NCBI GenBank assembly: GCA_963797255.1
Contig: CAWCOV010000041.1
Coordinates: 1 to 64,000 of the forward strand
From: JANXZS01 sp963797255
Lineage (GTDB): Bacteria > Acidobacteriota > Terriglobia > Terriglobales > Acidobacteriaceae
Length of the DNA stretch: 64,000 nt
Direction: 5' to 3'
Shown here: positions 54,434 through 63,309 of the stretch, one piece after another
How the letters are laid out: each line of letters starts with the position of its first letter
How positions within the stretch are numbered: the first letter of the stretch is position 1
Notes under the pieces: generated by a model
Database searches by the model: none
What the model was told of the DNA's origin: nothing
Seen by the model: only the letters and a program-made list of their open reading frames with translations
Program-made: the position numbers and the translations under genes

Positions 54434-54903
54434 AGGGAAAGAGCCTCAAAACCCGTCAGCATAGCATCCTCGCGGAATGATTGCTTTCCGCCACAGAGAA
54501 TCGGCTCCGTATCGAACCCTGGGCTCAGTCCGGAAGATTTCCACAGCCCCAAATTCCGCCCCGAACATGGCACCCAAAGAGCCTTAGGCTACGTCCAATC
54601 GTCCGGGGTGATAGCTATTTAGCTACCCCCAAAACAAATTCCTCCCTCTCACTGGCACATTTCAGTGAGGAGGTCTAGGATTCCGGAGGCGTTTGAACCC
54701 AAGGAGAGCTGGATGAATCCGGCCGGGCAATGAGAAAAGTTTCAAAGATCGCAACACGTAAATCCGGAATCTGCCTTTTCCGGTCAACGTAAATACACCT
54801 GACACGCCGGTGGCATAACACCGACAGGTCATTGCGTGCCTTCTCTGAACCGCTCTATTGTCACTCCTCGGCGTTCCATATCGCAGGGTCGCGGAGGTTG
54901 TAC
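54434..54903. other. Structured intergenic region between divergent genes
   Basis: About 470 bases with no supported gene. Two hairpins stand out: GGGGT-gat-AGCT pairing with AGCTACCCC (54604-54629), and CCTC...CTCACTG pairing with CAGTGAGGAGG (54641-54673), eleven paired bases with a three-base bulge. Neither has a T run, so they are not simple terminators. Possible regulatory RNA or protein site; promoters of both flanking genes should be here. Confidence 0.45.
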
Positions 54904-55137
54904 GTGCAAATCGGGGAAGTAAGAAACTTGCAGAATAAGACAGTCGTACTGCAGTTGACAGATGGAGAAATGGCCATCGTGAAGGTCAACTCAGTGGACG
55001 TACAGTACGAAGACATCATGGTGGACGTGCTCGAAACGAATATGCCGGGAGCATACCCGCAGTTCCGGCAGGACAGTTGTTTCACTATTCGGGCCGCCGA
55101 TATTCTTTCTGCCAGCGAAATTCTGCGCGTGGTTTAA
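54904..55137 (+). CDS. Small soluble protein of unknown function
   Basis: A 77-residue protein. The GTG start has GGAGG at a good distance. The sequence is mostly beta-strand (IGEVRNLQNKTVVLQLTD, MAIVKVNSVDVQYEDIMVDVLET) with a helical end (AADILSASEILRVV), a small beta-barrel-like pattern. No family recognised. The two strands separated by DGE recall Sm- or SH3-like folds, but that is only pattern resemblance. Confidence 0.6.
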   Translation: MQIGEVRNLQNKTVVLQLTDGEMAIVKVNSVDVQYEDIMVDVLETNMPGAYPQFRQDSCFTIRAADILSASEILRVV

Positions 55138-55248
55138 CGGCTCTTTACCCGCCGTTCTCTACGCCGTTCGCGAATTTTGATGCCTCGACAGCACGGAAGG
55201 CGGAGCTACACCCATTTTCAAAGCGGATGAACTTGTCCCGCCGGGAAA

Positions 55249-55881
55249 TCAGGATTTCCCGGCCACCTCCTGGCCATTTCCCTTGAGACCTAGCTCCGCA
55301 GAGTTTTTCTGCATTGCCCTCAGACAAAATCCAATGTGCTCGTCGAGCGGGACGCCCAGCTCGGCTGCTCCCAGCACAATGTCGTCGCGGTTCACACCTC
55401 GCGCGAATGCCTTGTCCTTCATTTTCTTGCGCACACCAGGCACTTCCACGTCGTGGATTGACTTCGAGGGCTTGACGAGCGTGCAGGCCGTAAGCAGGCC
55501 TGCTAACTCGTCACAGGCGAAGAGCGTTTTCGCGAGATGAGTGTCCCGCGGGACCCCGGAATAATCGGCATGGCCCAGGATCGCTGTGCGAATCTCTTCC
55601 GGCCAGCCCTGCTCCGCGAGAATGCGATTGCCGACGAACGGGTGCTCTTCCTTTGACGGGTACTTCTCGTAATCGAAGTCATGCAGCAACGCTGTCATGG
55701 AGTAGGTCTCAATACACATGGCGGCCTCGTCGCCCACCATGCCGTTCTCGTCCACCACCCTCTCGCCGTAGGCGCGAACACAAGCCTCCACAGCGAGCGC
55801 GTGTTTCAGCAGGCTCTCGCTCTGCGTATATTCCTTCAGCAATTCCCAGGCAAGCTGTCGTGTATAGATTCCCGTTCCCAT
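55249..55881 (-). CDS. HD-domain hydrolase
   Basis: A 210-residue protein. HD motif residues are in LKHALAVEACVRAYGE (first His), TALLHDFDYEKYP (HD), HPFVGNRILAEQGWP and ILGHADYSG. The C-terminal half has DELAGLLTACTL and KDKAFARGVNRDDI, typical of HDIG-type hydrolases of the YedJ/metal-dependent phosphohydrolase group. Substrate unknown. It converges with the preceding small gene across 110 bases without a clear terminator. Confidence 0.88.
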   Translation of the reverse strand: MGTGIYTRQLAWELLKEYTQSESLLKHALAVEACVRAYGERVVDENGMVGDEAAMCIETYSMTALLHDFDYEKYPSKEEHPFVGNRILAEQGWPEEIRTAILGHADYSGVPRDTHLAKTLFACDELAGLLTACTLVKPSKSIHDVEVPGVRKKMKDKAFARGVNRDDIVLGAAELGVPLDEHIGFCLRAMQKNSAELGLKGNGQEVAGKS

Positions 55882-56058
55882 TTCTCTCCTTGTTGTTTTG
55901 GGAGTTGTCCGGGTTTTATCGACTATTTTCCGGTTGACTCACAGTTTTCACTTGACAACAAAGGTACCGTGCCACCAGAGTAAACAAGAACTGGCAATCA
56001 CGGCTTACAATGCCTTCGATTGTCACGGGTCGTCCGCTCTGGCGCTCCGTTACAAATT

Positions 56059-56598
56059 ATGGCAACTACCATATCAACCGTAGAGGCACGTGAGGTACTG
56101 CGTTGCGATCATTGCAGTCTGGTGCAGTTCAGGACAGTGAACTCACTTTGCCGCCGCTGCCACAAACCCCTTGAAATGGAAGAGCCGCTACCCAAGGCTC
56201 CGCAACTTGTCGTTGCAGCCTTAGAGACGCCGGAAGAAGATGGCGGTCTCCAGGTAGCACGTGCCGTCCGCGATATCCGTCGTGGCCGCAGCCTCAGCCA
56301 GCGTCAGCTCGCAGGAAGAATGCAGGTTCCCCGCACCTACATTTCCAAGATCGAGAATGGCAAGGCTTGCCCCACCCTCTCGTCTTTACAGCGTCTCGCC
56401 AATGCCCTTGAGGTCAATATCTGCGACCTCCTGCGCGATGGCCGTAGCCGCCGCCAGGAAGAGACAGTCTCCATCTTTGCCGATCCGTTCCTTGCTGAGC
56501 TAGCGTCATATGCCTCTCAGCTGGACGCGATGCAAAGGTCCATCTTCCTGAACCAGGTGCGCGACATGGCAACTGGCAGGAACCGCCGCACAGCCTAA
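56059..56598 (+). CDS. Zinc-ribbon and XRE-type HTH regulator
   Basis: A 179-residue DNA-binding protein. The N-terminus has two CxxC pairs (LRCDHCSLVQF and SLCRRCHKPL), a zinc ribbon. Residues 70-130 form an XRE helix-turn-helix (RRGRSLSQRQLAGRMQVPRTYISKIENGKACPTLSSLQRLA). The C-terminal 40 residues are helical and may dimerise (FLAELASYASQLDAMQRSIF). Location ahead of uppS suggests a local envelope-related role but the target is unknown. The ATG is used; a GTG-type extension upstream is less likely. Confidence 0.85.
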   Translation: MATTISTVEAREVLRCDHCSLVQFRTVNSLCRRCHKPLEMEEPLPKAPQLVVAALETPEEDGGLQVARAVRDIRRGRSLSQRQLAGRMQVPRTYISKIENGKACPTLSSLQRLANALEVNICDLLRDGRSRRQEETVSIFADPFLAELASYASQLDAMQRSIFLNQVRDMATGRNRRTA

Positions 56599-56761
56599 AG
56601 TTCAGCGGATGCTGTGTCACTCTCCCTCAAAGGGAAATGGCTTACAGATTCGCTGCGCTTTGACTACACGTGCGTCGCTGAGGGGCTATATTGGTGATGA
56701 CATTGCGCCGTTTGCGGCGGGTAACCGCCTGTGCTACGGTCGATGCTGAAGAGGCTTTTCC

Positions 56762-57589
56762 TTGCCACTCCCTCAATCCAGCGACGTGGAACTGCTGACG
56801 CCTGAAGAGCAGGCGATATACAGCCGTCTGAATACGGACCGCCTGCCGCGGCACATTGCCATCATCATGGATGGCAACGGGCGTTGGGCGGGCAAACGCA
56901 GCCTTAAGCGATTCCTGGGGCATCAGCAGGGCGCTGAAGCGGTGCAGTTCGTGGTTGAGACAGCTGCCCGGGTCAAAATTCCCTGGCTCACGCTCTATGC
57001 GTTCTCACTTGAGAACAACCTGCGGCGTCCAAAAACCGAAGTGAACTTCCTGATGAGGTTGCTGAAGAGCTACCTCGACAACAATGTGCGTCGCATGGCG
57101 GACAACAACATCCGGCTGCAGTACATTGGCCGCATCCACGAACTGCCATCGGAGGTTCAGGACAAGATGAGATGGGCCGAAGCCTCCACGGCTTCGAACA
57201 CCGGCACCGTTCTAACACTGGCCCTGAACTACGGCGGCAGGTCTGAGATCGTCGACGCATTTCGCGGGCTCTATGCGGAGATGCAGCGCAATCAGATCCG
57301 GCCGGAGAACATCACGGAAGAAGACATCCACCGTCATCTCTATACGGCGCACATGCCGGATCCTGACCTGCTGATACGCACTTCGGGAGAAATGCGGATT
57401 TCGAACTACCTGCTATGGCAGATCGCTTATACGGAGATTTACGTCACCGACCGTCTGTGGCCGGATTTCCGCGGCGCTCATCTGCTCGAAGCAATCGAAG
57501 ACTACCAGCGCCGCGAACGCCGCTATGGTGGACTTGGCGATAGCAGGGAAGCGGAAGCCGAAGTCTCAGCCAATGCCGTGGCTCCGTAG
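56762..57589 (+). CDS. uppS: Isoprenyl (undecaprenyl) diphosphate synthase
   Basis: Cis-prenyltransferase making the C55 carrier for peptidoglycan and O-antigen. The Asp of IAIIMDGNGRWAGKR binds substrate; LYAFSLENNLRRPKTEV and RTSGEMRISNYLLWQIAYTE are signature blocks, the second holding the conserved Arg pair and Asn. At 275 residues it is slightly long, with an N-terminal extension of about 25 residues and a C-terminal tail. The only plausible start is TTG. It begins the conserved uppS-cdsA-dxr-rseP order. Confidence 0.95.
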   Translation: MPLPQSSDVELLTPEEQAIYSRLNTDRLPRHIAIIMDGNGRWAGKRSLKRFLGHQQGAEAVQFVVETAARVKIPWLTLYAFSLENNLRRPKTEVNFLMRLLKSYLDNNVRRMADNNIRLQYIGRIHELPSEVQDKMRWAEASTASNTGTVLTLALNYGGRSEIVDAFRGLYAEMQRNQIRPENITEEDIHRHLYTAHMPDPDLLIRTSGEMRISNYLLWQIAYTEIYVTDRLWPDFRGAHLLEAIEDYQRRERRYGGLGDSREAEAEVSANAVAP

Positions 57590-57591
57590 AG

Positions 57592-58503
57592 CTACTGGCT
57601 GACAGGCACCATCGTAGGGTAGATCAGTTTGATCCCCGAAGTTTCCATCTTCAATCGGAGTGACACCAGCCCGTTCTGGGGCTTCGTATGCGAATTGAAG
57701 CCTAGTTCGTATTGATTCATCAGAATCCCGTTCAGGTCCTGCAGAAACGGCACTAGCGAGACTGGGTTTCCCGCTCCCCAATAGAGACTCTTGCCGCCAG
57801 TATCGGTCGTAAGCTGGCTCAGGTAATTCTGCCCAGCGGAGACTACTGCTGGGTCCGCAGCCAGCGCGCCCGCGCCGCGCCAGTAGATGGAATACACGAC
57901 GATATTGCCCCGTTGCGCGTCGCGAATCGCGGCTGACACATTGGGGTTGTTGGAATTGAATTCGAGACCGCCGTAACGGTCCACGCCATCGGTGATCATC
58001 AGAACTTCGCGCCTGCCGCTCGCGCCCTCAGCTGGCCACTGCTTCGCCACCTGCGACATGGTGAAATAGGGGCTGCCGCCGCCTCGGATGCTCTGCGGCA
58101 TTCGCAGCGACTTGGCGGCCAACTCATGATCCTTGGTAAAGTTCTGCGCCATCATCGCGCCACCGTTCAGCATGTAGCCGACGCCCACCATGGTCGTATC
58201 CGGTAGTTTCTGGATGAAGGCGCGGATGTCATTCAACTGGCCAGACAAACCTCCAGCAGACGTGTCGTCGATCAGGATCAGCAACTGCAGCGCTCCGTTG
58301 CTCCCGGTGAACGGCTTCCACACGGTGATCGGAGTGCGCTTCCCGCCCTCGAAAACAAGCACGTTTTCGCCTTGGATCGGGTCAGTGTTTCCGGCCTTGC
58401 GTTGGATGGTCACGATCGTGTGAACGGACTGCGCCACAAGGGAGGTGCCGAATGCAATAGTGCAGCAAAGAACCAGCTGTTTGAGAACGAATCGCTGCGC
58501 CAT
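57592..58503 (-). CDS. Exported VWFA-related acidobacterial-type protein
   Basis: About 303 residues: a signal peptide (LKQLVLCCTIAFGTSLVAQ), a beta segment (VHTIVTIQRKAG), and a von Willebrand A-like domain with LLILIDDTSAGGLSGQL (partly degenerate metal site), VLMITDGVDRYGG and GNIVVYSIYWRG. It matches the VWFA-related domain named for Acidobacteria; function unknown. The gene is antisense between uppS and cdsA, its stop two bases from the uppS stop, splitting an otherwise conserved operon. An alternative ATG is eight codons upstream. Confidence 0.87.
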   Translation of the reverse strand: MAQRFVLKQLVLCCTIAFGTSLVAQSVHTIVTIQRKAGNTDPIQGENVLVFEGGKRTPITVWKPFTGSNGALQLLILIDDTSAGGLSGQLNDIRAFIQKLPDTTMVGVGYMLNGGAMMAQNFTKDHELAAKSLRMPQSIRGGGSPYFTMSQVAKQWPAEGASGRREVLMITDGVDRYGGLEFNSNNPNVSAAIRDAQRGNIVVYSIYWRGAGALAADPAVVSAGQNYLSQLTTDTGGKSLYWGAGNPVSLVPFLQDLNGILMNQYELGFNSHTKPQNGLVSLRLKMETSGIKLIYPTMVPVSQ

Positions 58504-58623
58504 TCCTGAGTACCCCATTTCGGCCAAACTCAGCCTGCGTGTTGATAACAGAAGTCATGGCCCGGTAGCAAATTGAACCTGTTCGGGTCAGAAGCAGGAC
58601 GCTGCGTGTATGCTTTTCAGGAA

Positions 58624-59448
58624 ATGAAGCGAATCATTACTGCGGCCATCCTCATCCCCCTGGTTCTGGTGCTCATCTTTAAAGCCCCCTTTTGGCTTAT
58701 GCCGATCCTCGCGGGTGTCGTGGCTTTGCCGGCGGCATGGGAATTTCTGGGGCTGGCAAACGCGAGCGGAGCCCGTACGCCCAAGATCCTGGTGCTCGCT
58801 TCGATCGCAGTGCTTCTCTACTTCAGCTTTCGCCAGTCCTACCAAGTACCCCCTGTTCTAAGTGGACTTAGCCTGCTGATTTTCGTGTACTGCGCGTTCC
58901 GCGGGCCGCTGGAAAGCATTTTGAAAGATGTTGGATCCTCAATCTTTTGTTTGGTTTACATCGGCCTGTCGATGGCGACAATTCCCTGGCTGGCCGCGCA
59001 GGAGAACGGCCCATCTCTCCTAACCTATTTGTTATGTGTGGTATGGTCCGGGGATACGCTGGCCCTCTACATCGGAAAAGCCTACGGTCGCCACAAACTG
59101 GCCCCAGAACTCAGCCCCAACAAGACTTGGGAGGGCTCGGTTGCCTCCATGGTCGGCAGCATACTGATAACATTGCTCTTAACCTTCCTTGCTACGCTCC
59201 TGGCCCGTCGTGGAAGCACCCTGCTTTCCTATCCCGGATCAGTCTACAGGTGGATTTTTCTCGCAGTTTTGCTCAATATCGCCGCTCAAGTGGGCGATTT
59301 GGTCGAATCTGCAATCAAAAGAGGCGCCGGCGTGAAGGACTCAGGAACGCTGCTTCCGGGGCATGGAGGCATGCTGGACCGCATTGATGCGCTGCTGTTG
59401 GCGGCTCCGGTGCTGTGGTACGCTCAACTAGTGCAGCAGCCTTTTTAG
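58624..59448 (+). CDS. cdsA: Phosphatidate cytidylyltransferase
   Basis: Integral membrane enzyme making CDP-diacylglycerol for phospholipid synthesis, 274 residues, about eight helices. The signature near the C-terminus, ESAIKRGAGVKDSGTL followed by LPGHGGMLDRIDALL, fits the CDS pattern with its KD, HGG and DRxD residues; LSPNKTWEGSVASM is also conserved. The start at ATG (codon after a short non-homologous extension) gives MKRIITAAILIPLVL. dxr follows after 16 bases. Confidence 0.95.
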   Translation: MKRIITAAILIPLVLVLIFKAPFWLMPILAGVVALPAAWEFLGLANASGARTPKILVLASIAVLLYFSFRQSYQVPPVLSGLSLLIFVYCAFRGPLESILKDVGSSIFCLVYIGLSMATIPWLAAQENGPSLLTYLLCVVWSGDTLALYIGKAYGRHKLAPELSPNKTWEGSVASMVGSILITLLLTFLATLLARRGSTLLSYPGSVYRWIFLAVLLNIAAQVGDLVESAIKRGAGVKDSGTLLPGHGGMLDRIDALLLAAPVLWYAQLVQQPF

Positions 59449-59464
59449 TGCAGCCGCCTTTTAA

Positions 59465-60667
59465 GTGAATAGACTTATCAAGCAGGTCGCGATTCTCGGC
59501 TCCACCGGCTCCATCGGCACGAGCACCCTCTCCATCATCGAGTCCTATCCTGAGCGATTCGCCGTCGCTGCGCTTGCGGCTGGGCGGAACGTGGAATTGG
59601 CGTTTGCCCAGTGTGATCGCTGGCGCCCACGCGTCGTTTCCATGGCGACAGATGAGCTTGCCGCGGATCTCTCCGCCAGATTGAAAATGGCCGGGATTAC
59701 CGGGATCGAGATTGTTTACGGCACCGCAGGAACTGTCCACGTCGCTACGCTTCGCGAGGTTGACTTCGTAGTCTCGGCAATCGTCGGTGTATCCGGGCTG
59801 GAAGCGACGTATGCCGCAGTGCAGGCAGGCAAGCCGATCGGGCTGGCCAACAAAGAGTGCATGGTGGCTGCTGGCGAGATCCTTACCCGCGCGGCCCGGG
59901 CAAAAGGCGTGCCGCTGCTTCCCATCGATTCCGAGCACAATGCGATTCACCAATGCATGCGCGGAGGCACAAAGGCCGAAGTGCGCCGTATCTGGCTCAC
60001 AGCTTCCGGCGGTCCGTTTCGGACGCTTCCACTCGACCAGTTCGAGCAAATCACGGTCGAACAGGCACTTAAGCATCCCACATGGGTGATGGGCCAGCGG
60101 ATCACAATTGATTCCGCCACAATGCTGAACAAGGGCCTCGAAATTATTGAGGCATGCCGACTGTTCGATTTGCCTCCTTCATCCGTCAAAGTAACAGTGC
60201 ATCCGCAATCGACCGTTCACTCGTTAGTGGAGTATGTCGACGGGAGCATTCTTGCGCAGATTTCGGTTACAGATATGCGCTTGCCGATTCTTTACGCCCT
60301 TAGCTTTCCGGAACGCATCGAATCAGAGTTGACATTTGATATGGCTCAACTTGGGCACCTGGAATTCGAGCAACCGGATTTCGAGCGATTCCCTTGTCTT
60401 CGACTGGCCTATGAAGCAGCCGAAATTGGCGGAGCTCATTGCATTGCTTTGAACGCCGCCGATGAAGTTGCAGTAGCTGCATTCCTCGAAAGACGCATCC
60501 CGTTCATGGGCATTCCGCGTACAATCGAGGGAGTGCTCGAAGCCACGCCGGAGAGCCATCCGTCGACGATTCAGGAAGTGCTTGGGCTTGACCAAGAAGC
60601 ACGCCGAATTGCAGAAAGGGTTCTCGCTGGCGCTGGGCGTGAATCCGCAGTTGCTCCACTCGGTTAA
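59465..60667 (+). CDS. dxr: 1-deoxy-D-xylulose 5-phosphate reductoisomerase
   Basis: First committed enzyme of the MEP isoprenoid pathway, NADPH-dependent, 400 residues. NADPH loop AILGSTGSIGTSTLSII; GLANKECMVAAGEIL; metal and substrate residues in PIDSEHNAIHQCM; HPTWVMGQRITIDSATMLNKGLEIIEA; and the C-terminal NAADEVAVAAFLERRIPF. Starts at GTG within a GTGAAT context 16 bases after cdsA, so cotranslation in the operon is likely. Complete. Confidence 0.97.
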   Translation: MNRLIKQVAILGSTGSIGTSTLSIIESYPERFAVAALAAGRNVELAFAQCDRWRPRVVSMATDELAADLSARLKMAGITGIEIVYGTAGTVHVATLREVDFVVSAIVGVSGLEATYAAVQAGKPIGLANKECMVAAGEILTRAARAKGVPLLPIDSEHNAIHQCMRGGTKAEVRRIWLTASGGPFRTLPLDQFEQITVEQALKHPTWVMGQRITIDSATMLNKGLEIIEACRLFDLPPSSVKVTVHPQSTVHSLVEYVDGSILAQISVTDMRLPILYALSFPERIESELTFDMAQLGHLEFEQPDFERFPCLRLAYEAAEIGGAHCIALNAADEVAVAAFLERRIPFMGIPRTIEGVLEATPESHPSTIQEVLGLDQEARRIAERVLAGAGRESAVAPLG

Positions 60668-60704
60668 ACAGTCAGCACGGAACACGACAGGTCCGACCTA
60701 AACT

Positions 60705-62066
60705 ATGCCTTTCGCTCTTACTGCTACTCTCTCCATGCTCGTGGTTCTCGGCATCATGGTGCTGGTTCACGAGTTCGGCCACTTCGCTGTCGCCAAGCTT
60801 TGCGGCGTGCGGGTGGAAGTTTTTTCCATCGGTTTTGGCAAGCGCCTGTTCGGCTTCAAGCGTGGCGACACCGATTACCGCATCAGCCTGCTGCCCCTGG
60901 GCGGCTACGTGAAGATGACGGGGGAAAACCCCAACGAAGAGCACTCCGGAGAACCCGGGGAATTTACTTCCCATCCTCGCTGGCAACGCATTCTGATTGG
61001 CATTGCAGGCCCCGCAGCGAACTTCATTCTCGCGTTCGCGCTGATGACCGGCTTCTACATGATGCACGACGAGGTGCCCCTCTATCCCTCGATGGCGGCG
61101 ATTCCCGATTTCGTTCCGGACAATACGCCCGCTGCGCTTGCCGGCATCAAGGCAGGAGACCGCATCGTTCTGTTTGATGGAACCGAGAATCCCACCTGGG
61201 AGCAGCTCCGCATCCGTGCACTGATCAACATGAATCAGACGGTTCCTGTCGTGCTTGATCGCAATGGTGAGCACATCAACACTCAGTTGCACATCGAGAA
61301 CAAAGACCGCGGCGATGACTTCGACATGCCTGACCTCGGCCTGTTGCCTCGCGTGCAGGAAACACCGCTGGTGGTGAAGGCGATTGAGCCCAATATGCCT
61401 GCCCTCAAAGCAGGACTGCAGCCCGGCGACAAGATTCTTTCGGTTAACGGAATGGAACTCCACTCCGTCTATGCCGTCCTCGCTTACCTGCAACAGGATT
61501 CCGGGAAGCCTGTCGTGTTGAAGGTCAGCCGCGATGGTCAAATCATCGACCTGAACCTGGTCCCTGCCATGACAGATGATGGCGCAGGTCATCGCATCTA
61601 TCGGCTTGGTTTCGAGCCCATGCAGCCGCCATTTAAGGTTCAGCAACTGGGATTGATCCCCGCAGTCCGGCAGTCGTTGTCATTCAACATCAAGAATTCC
61701 GGATTGATACTTGAAGTCCTGAAGCGGATGTTTACCCGGCACATTGCGATGGAAAATCTCAGCGGTCCAATCGGCATTGCCCGACAGACCGGCCTTGCAG
61801 TCACCATGCCGGGATGGCAGCCCATCATTGGACTGATGGCCGTAATCAGCTTGAATCTGGGCATCTTTAACCTGCTGCCCATTCCCATTCTCGACGGCGG
61901 TCTGATTCTTCTGCTGATGATCGAGGGCCTTATCCGGCGCGACATCAATCAGCAATTCAAGGAGCGGATCTACCAGGTGGCCTTCGTTGTCCTGGTGCTC
62001 TTCGCGGTCTTCGTAATGTTCAACGACTTCGCGAAGCTGTCGATCTTCTCAAAGGTTCATCCGTAA
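60705..62066 (+). CDS. rseP: Site-2 protease RseP-like zinc metallopeptidase
   Basis: Intramembrane protease that cleaves anti-sigma factors and signal peptides. The zinc motif is VLVHEFGHFAVAKLCG in the first helix; the second metal-site motif is NLLPIPILDGGLIL in the last third. Two PDZ-like segments lie between (AALAGIKAGDRIVLFDGTEN and PALKAGLQPGDKILSVNGME). At 453 residues it is full length. Last gene of the lipid block, closed by a terminator. Its likely partner anti-sigma factor is not in the window. Confidence 0.96.
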   Translation: MPFALTATLSMLVVLGIMVLVHEFGHFAVAKLCGVRVEVFSIGFGKRLFGFKRGDTDYRISLLPLGGYVKMTGENPNEEHSGEPGEFTSHPRWQRILIGIAGPAANFILAFALMTGFYMMHDEVPLYPSMAAIPDFVPDNTPAALAGIKAGDRIVLFDGTENPTWEQLRIRALINMNQTVPVVLDRNGEHINTQLHIENKDRGDDFDMPDLGLLPRVQETPLVVKAIEPNMPALKAGLQPGDKILSVNGMELHSVYAVLAYLQQDSGKPVVLKVSRDGQIIDLNLVPAMTDDGAGHRIYRLGFEPMQPPFKVQQLGLIPAVRQSLSFNIKNSGLILEVLKRMFTRHIAMENLSGPIGIARQTGLAVTMPGWQPIIGLMAVISLNLGIFNLLPIPILDGGLILLLMIEGLIRRDINQQFKERIYQVAFVVLVLFAVFVMFNDFAKLSIFSKVHP

Positions 62067-62086
62067 CGAAAACAGTATTTGCCGAG

Positions 62087-62117
62087 AAGGTCCGTGCTGT
62101 TTGCGCGGACCTTTTCA
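62087..62117 (+). terminator. Terminator after rseP
   Basis: AAGGTCCG and CGGACCTT pair with a twelve-base loop and are followed by TTC on the plus strand. It lies 20 bases after the rseP stop. Confidence 0.75.
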
Positions 62118-62125
62118 TTTGTGCG

Positions 62126-62290
62126 CTAGGCTTGCCAGGTGAAACCACAGTTTGGACATTGGCTCGGCTTTCTTCCGGCGATCAGCGATAGAAGACCGAA
62201 AGGGAAGAAGCAGATCGATATCAAGATGACCCACAGCGGATAAAACGCGCGATGGGTTGCTGTGCCGCATTTTGGACAGGAAACAGTCAC
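62126..62290 (-). CDS. 54-residue zinc-ribbon membrane protein
   Basis: A short protein read from a GTG with AGGAG seven bases upstream. It begins VSCPKCGTATHRAFYP, has one hydrophobic helix (LWVILISICFFPFGLLSLIAG) and ends with SQCPNCGFTWQA, so two CPxCG half-ribbons flank a hairpin-forming helix. The start is nine bases after the stop of the DUF2752 gene, implying one transcript. Similar ribbon-helix proteins accompany membrane proteins of the TM2/DUF2752 type, but no function is known. Confidence 0.75.
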   Translation of the reverse strand: MTVSCPKCGTATHRAFYPLWVILISICFFPFGLLSLIAGRKPSQCPNCGFTWQA

Positions 62291-62299
62291 GGGAATCTC

Positions 62300-62731
62300 C
62301 TATGAGTGCAGGTGAAGTAAGGTGAAAATCCAGCTTGCAAACAACACTACAGCAGTGAATTTTGCCAGCCAGCGCGATCCGGTTACGACGAACGGCGAGG
62401 TCCTTTCATTAACAATGGCGAGTGGACGGCAACAGATTTGAAAAAAGATGGCAACAGAGATCAATAGCCCTGCGGGATTGGCAAGCAGACTGCCCCGAAT
62501 GTCGAGCGCGAGAGCCAGCAGAATTGCGTGAGTGACGCCGCAACCAGGACACGGTACCCCAGTGAGGCTACGGAAGACGCAGAAGTGCGGCACAAGGTGC
62601 GCCAATGGCAGCAAAGCAAGCACCAACAAATTTGAAATGAGGTAGCAGAGGTGGACACGCGCCTGCTCATCCAGCTTTCGTTCCACGCCAAGAGCGAGGA
62701 AGAGACGGGATGGGAAGAAACAGATCTCCAT
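62300..62731 (-). CDS. DUF2752 membrane protein
   Basis: A 143-residue protein with three or four helices (LLVLALLPLAHLVPHFCVF, LLANPAGLLISVAIFFQ, FTAVVLFASWIFTLLHL). The defining motif is TGVPCPGCGVTHAILLAL, with two Cys close together, as in DUF2752 proteins of unknown function. The first ATG is used although no clear ribosome site is present; a GTG 16 codons inside is possible. It is followed directly by the small zinc-ribbon gene. Confidence 0.82.
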   Translation of the reverse strand: MEICFFPSRLFLALGVERKLDEQARVHLCYLISNLLVLALLPLAHLVPHFCVFRSLTGVPCPGCGVTHAILLALALDIRGSLLANPAGLLISVAIFFQICCRPLAIVNERTSPFVVTGSRWLAKFTAVVLFASWIFTLLHLHS

Positions 62732-62855
62732 AGGCTACTCGAGTTCCACTTCCGAAAACAGAACGCTCTATTTAATCACAGCGGCACATTGCGAAGGATG
62801 CTCCATTCTGATTCGATGCCGCTTGCCGTCGCGGAGTGTTTAAACTGGAATCACC

Positions 62856-63308
62856 ATGTCATCTCATGCACCTTCCCGCAGCACAGTTCGCGTTCGCTAC
62901 GCTGAGACCGACCAGATGGGCGTTGTCTATTACGCGAACTATTTCATCTGGTTCGAAATCGGCAGGGTTGAGCTTTTGCGTCAGCTCGGCTTCGATTACA
63001 AGGAAATGGAGTTGGCAGATGACTGTCATCTGCCGGTTGTCGAGGCGCAATGCCGTTATCGCGCCTCCGCACGATACGACGACGAGATCGTAATTGAAAC
63101 GCGAGTGACGGGTATGCGCAGCTTCATGATGAAGTTTGGCTATCGTGTGCTGCGCGAGTCTGACTCGCTCCTGCTTGCCGAGGGAGAGACGGTACACGTG
63201 GTTTGCGATCGCACCATGACGAAAAAAGCGCTTCCCGCCAAATACGGCGATGCCATTCGCGCATCCATACCGCATGCGAGTGGCGAGACTTTGCCTCAGC
63301 AGTCGTAG
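62856..63308 (+). CDS. Acyl-CoA thioesterase, YbgC/4-hydroxybenzoyl-CoA thioesterase family
   Basis: A 150-residue hot-dog fold thioesterase. The active-site region is VRYAETDQMGVVYYANYFIWFE with the catalytic Asp, followed by GRVELLRQLGFDY and PVVEAQCRYRASARYDDEIVIE. Acts on acyl-CoA; substrate range unknown. Its stop is one base from that of the convergent B12-binding gene. Possible Tol-Pal cluster membership, common for YbgC, is not supported here. Confidence 0.9.
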   Translation: MSSHAPSRSTVRVRYAETDQMGVVYYANYFIWFEIGRVELLRQLGFDYKEMELADDCHLPVVEAQCRYRASARYDDEIVIETRVTGMRSFMMKFGYRVLRESDSLLLAEGETVHVVCDRTMTKKALPAKYGDAIRASIPHASGETLPQQS

Positions 63309-63309
63309 A

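Noticed and set aside
60672..61646. Long antisense frame of 324 codons opposite rseP
   Set aside because: The sense strand has both zinc motifs and PDZ domains; the antisense protein is His-rich with no domain.
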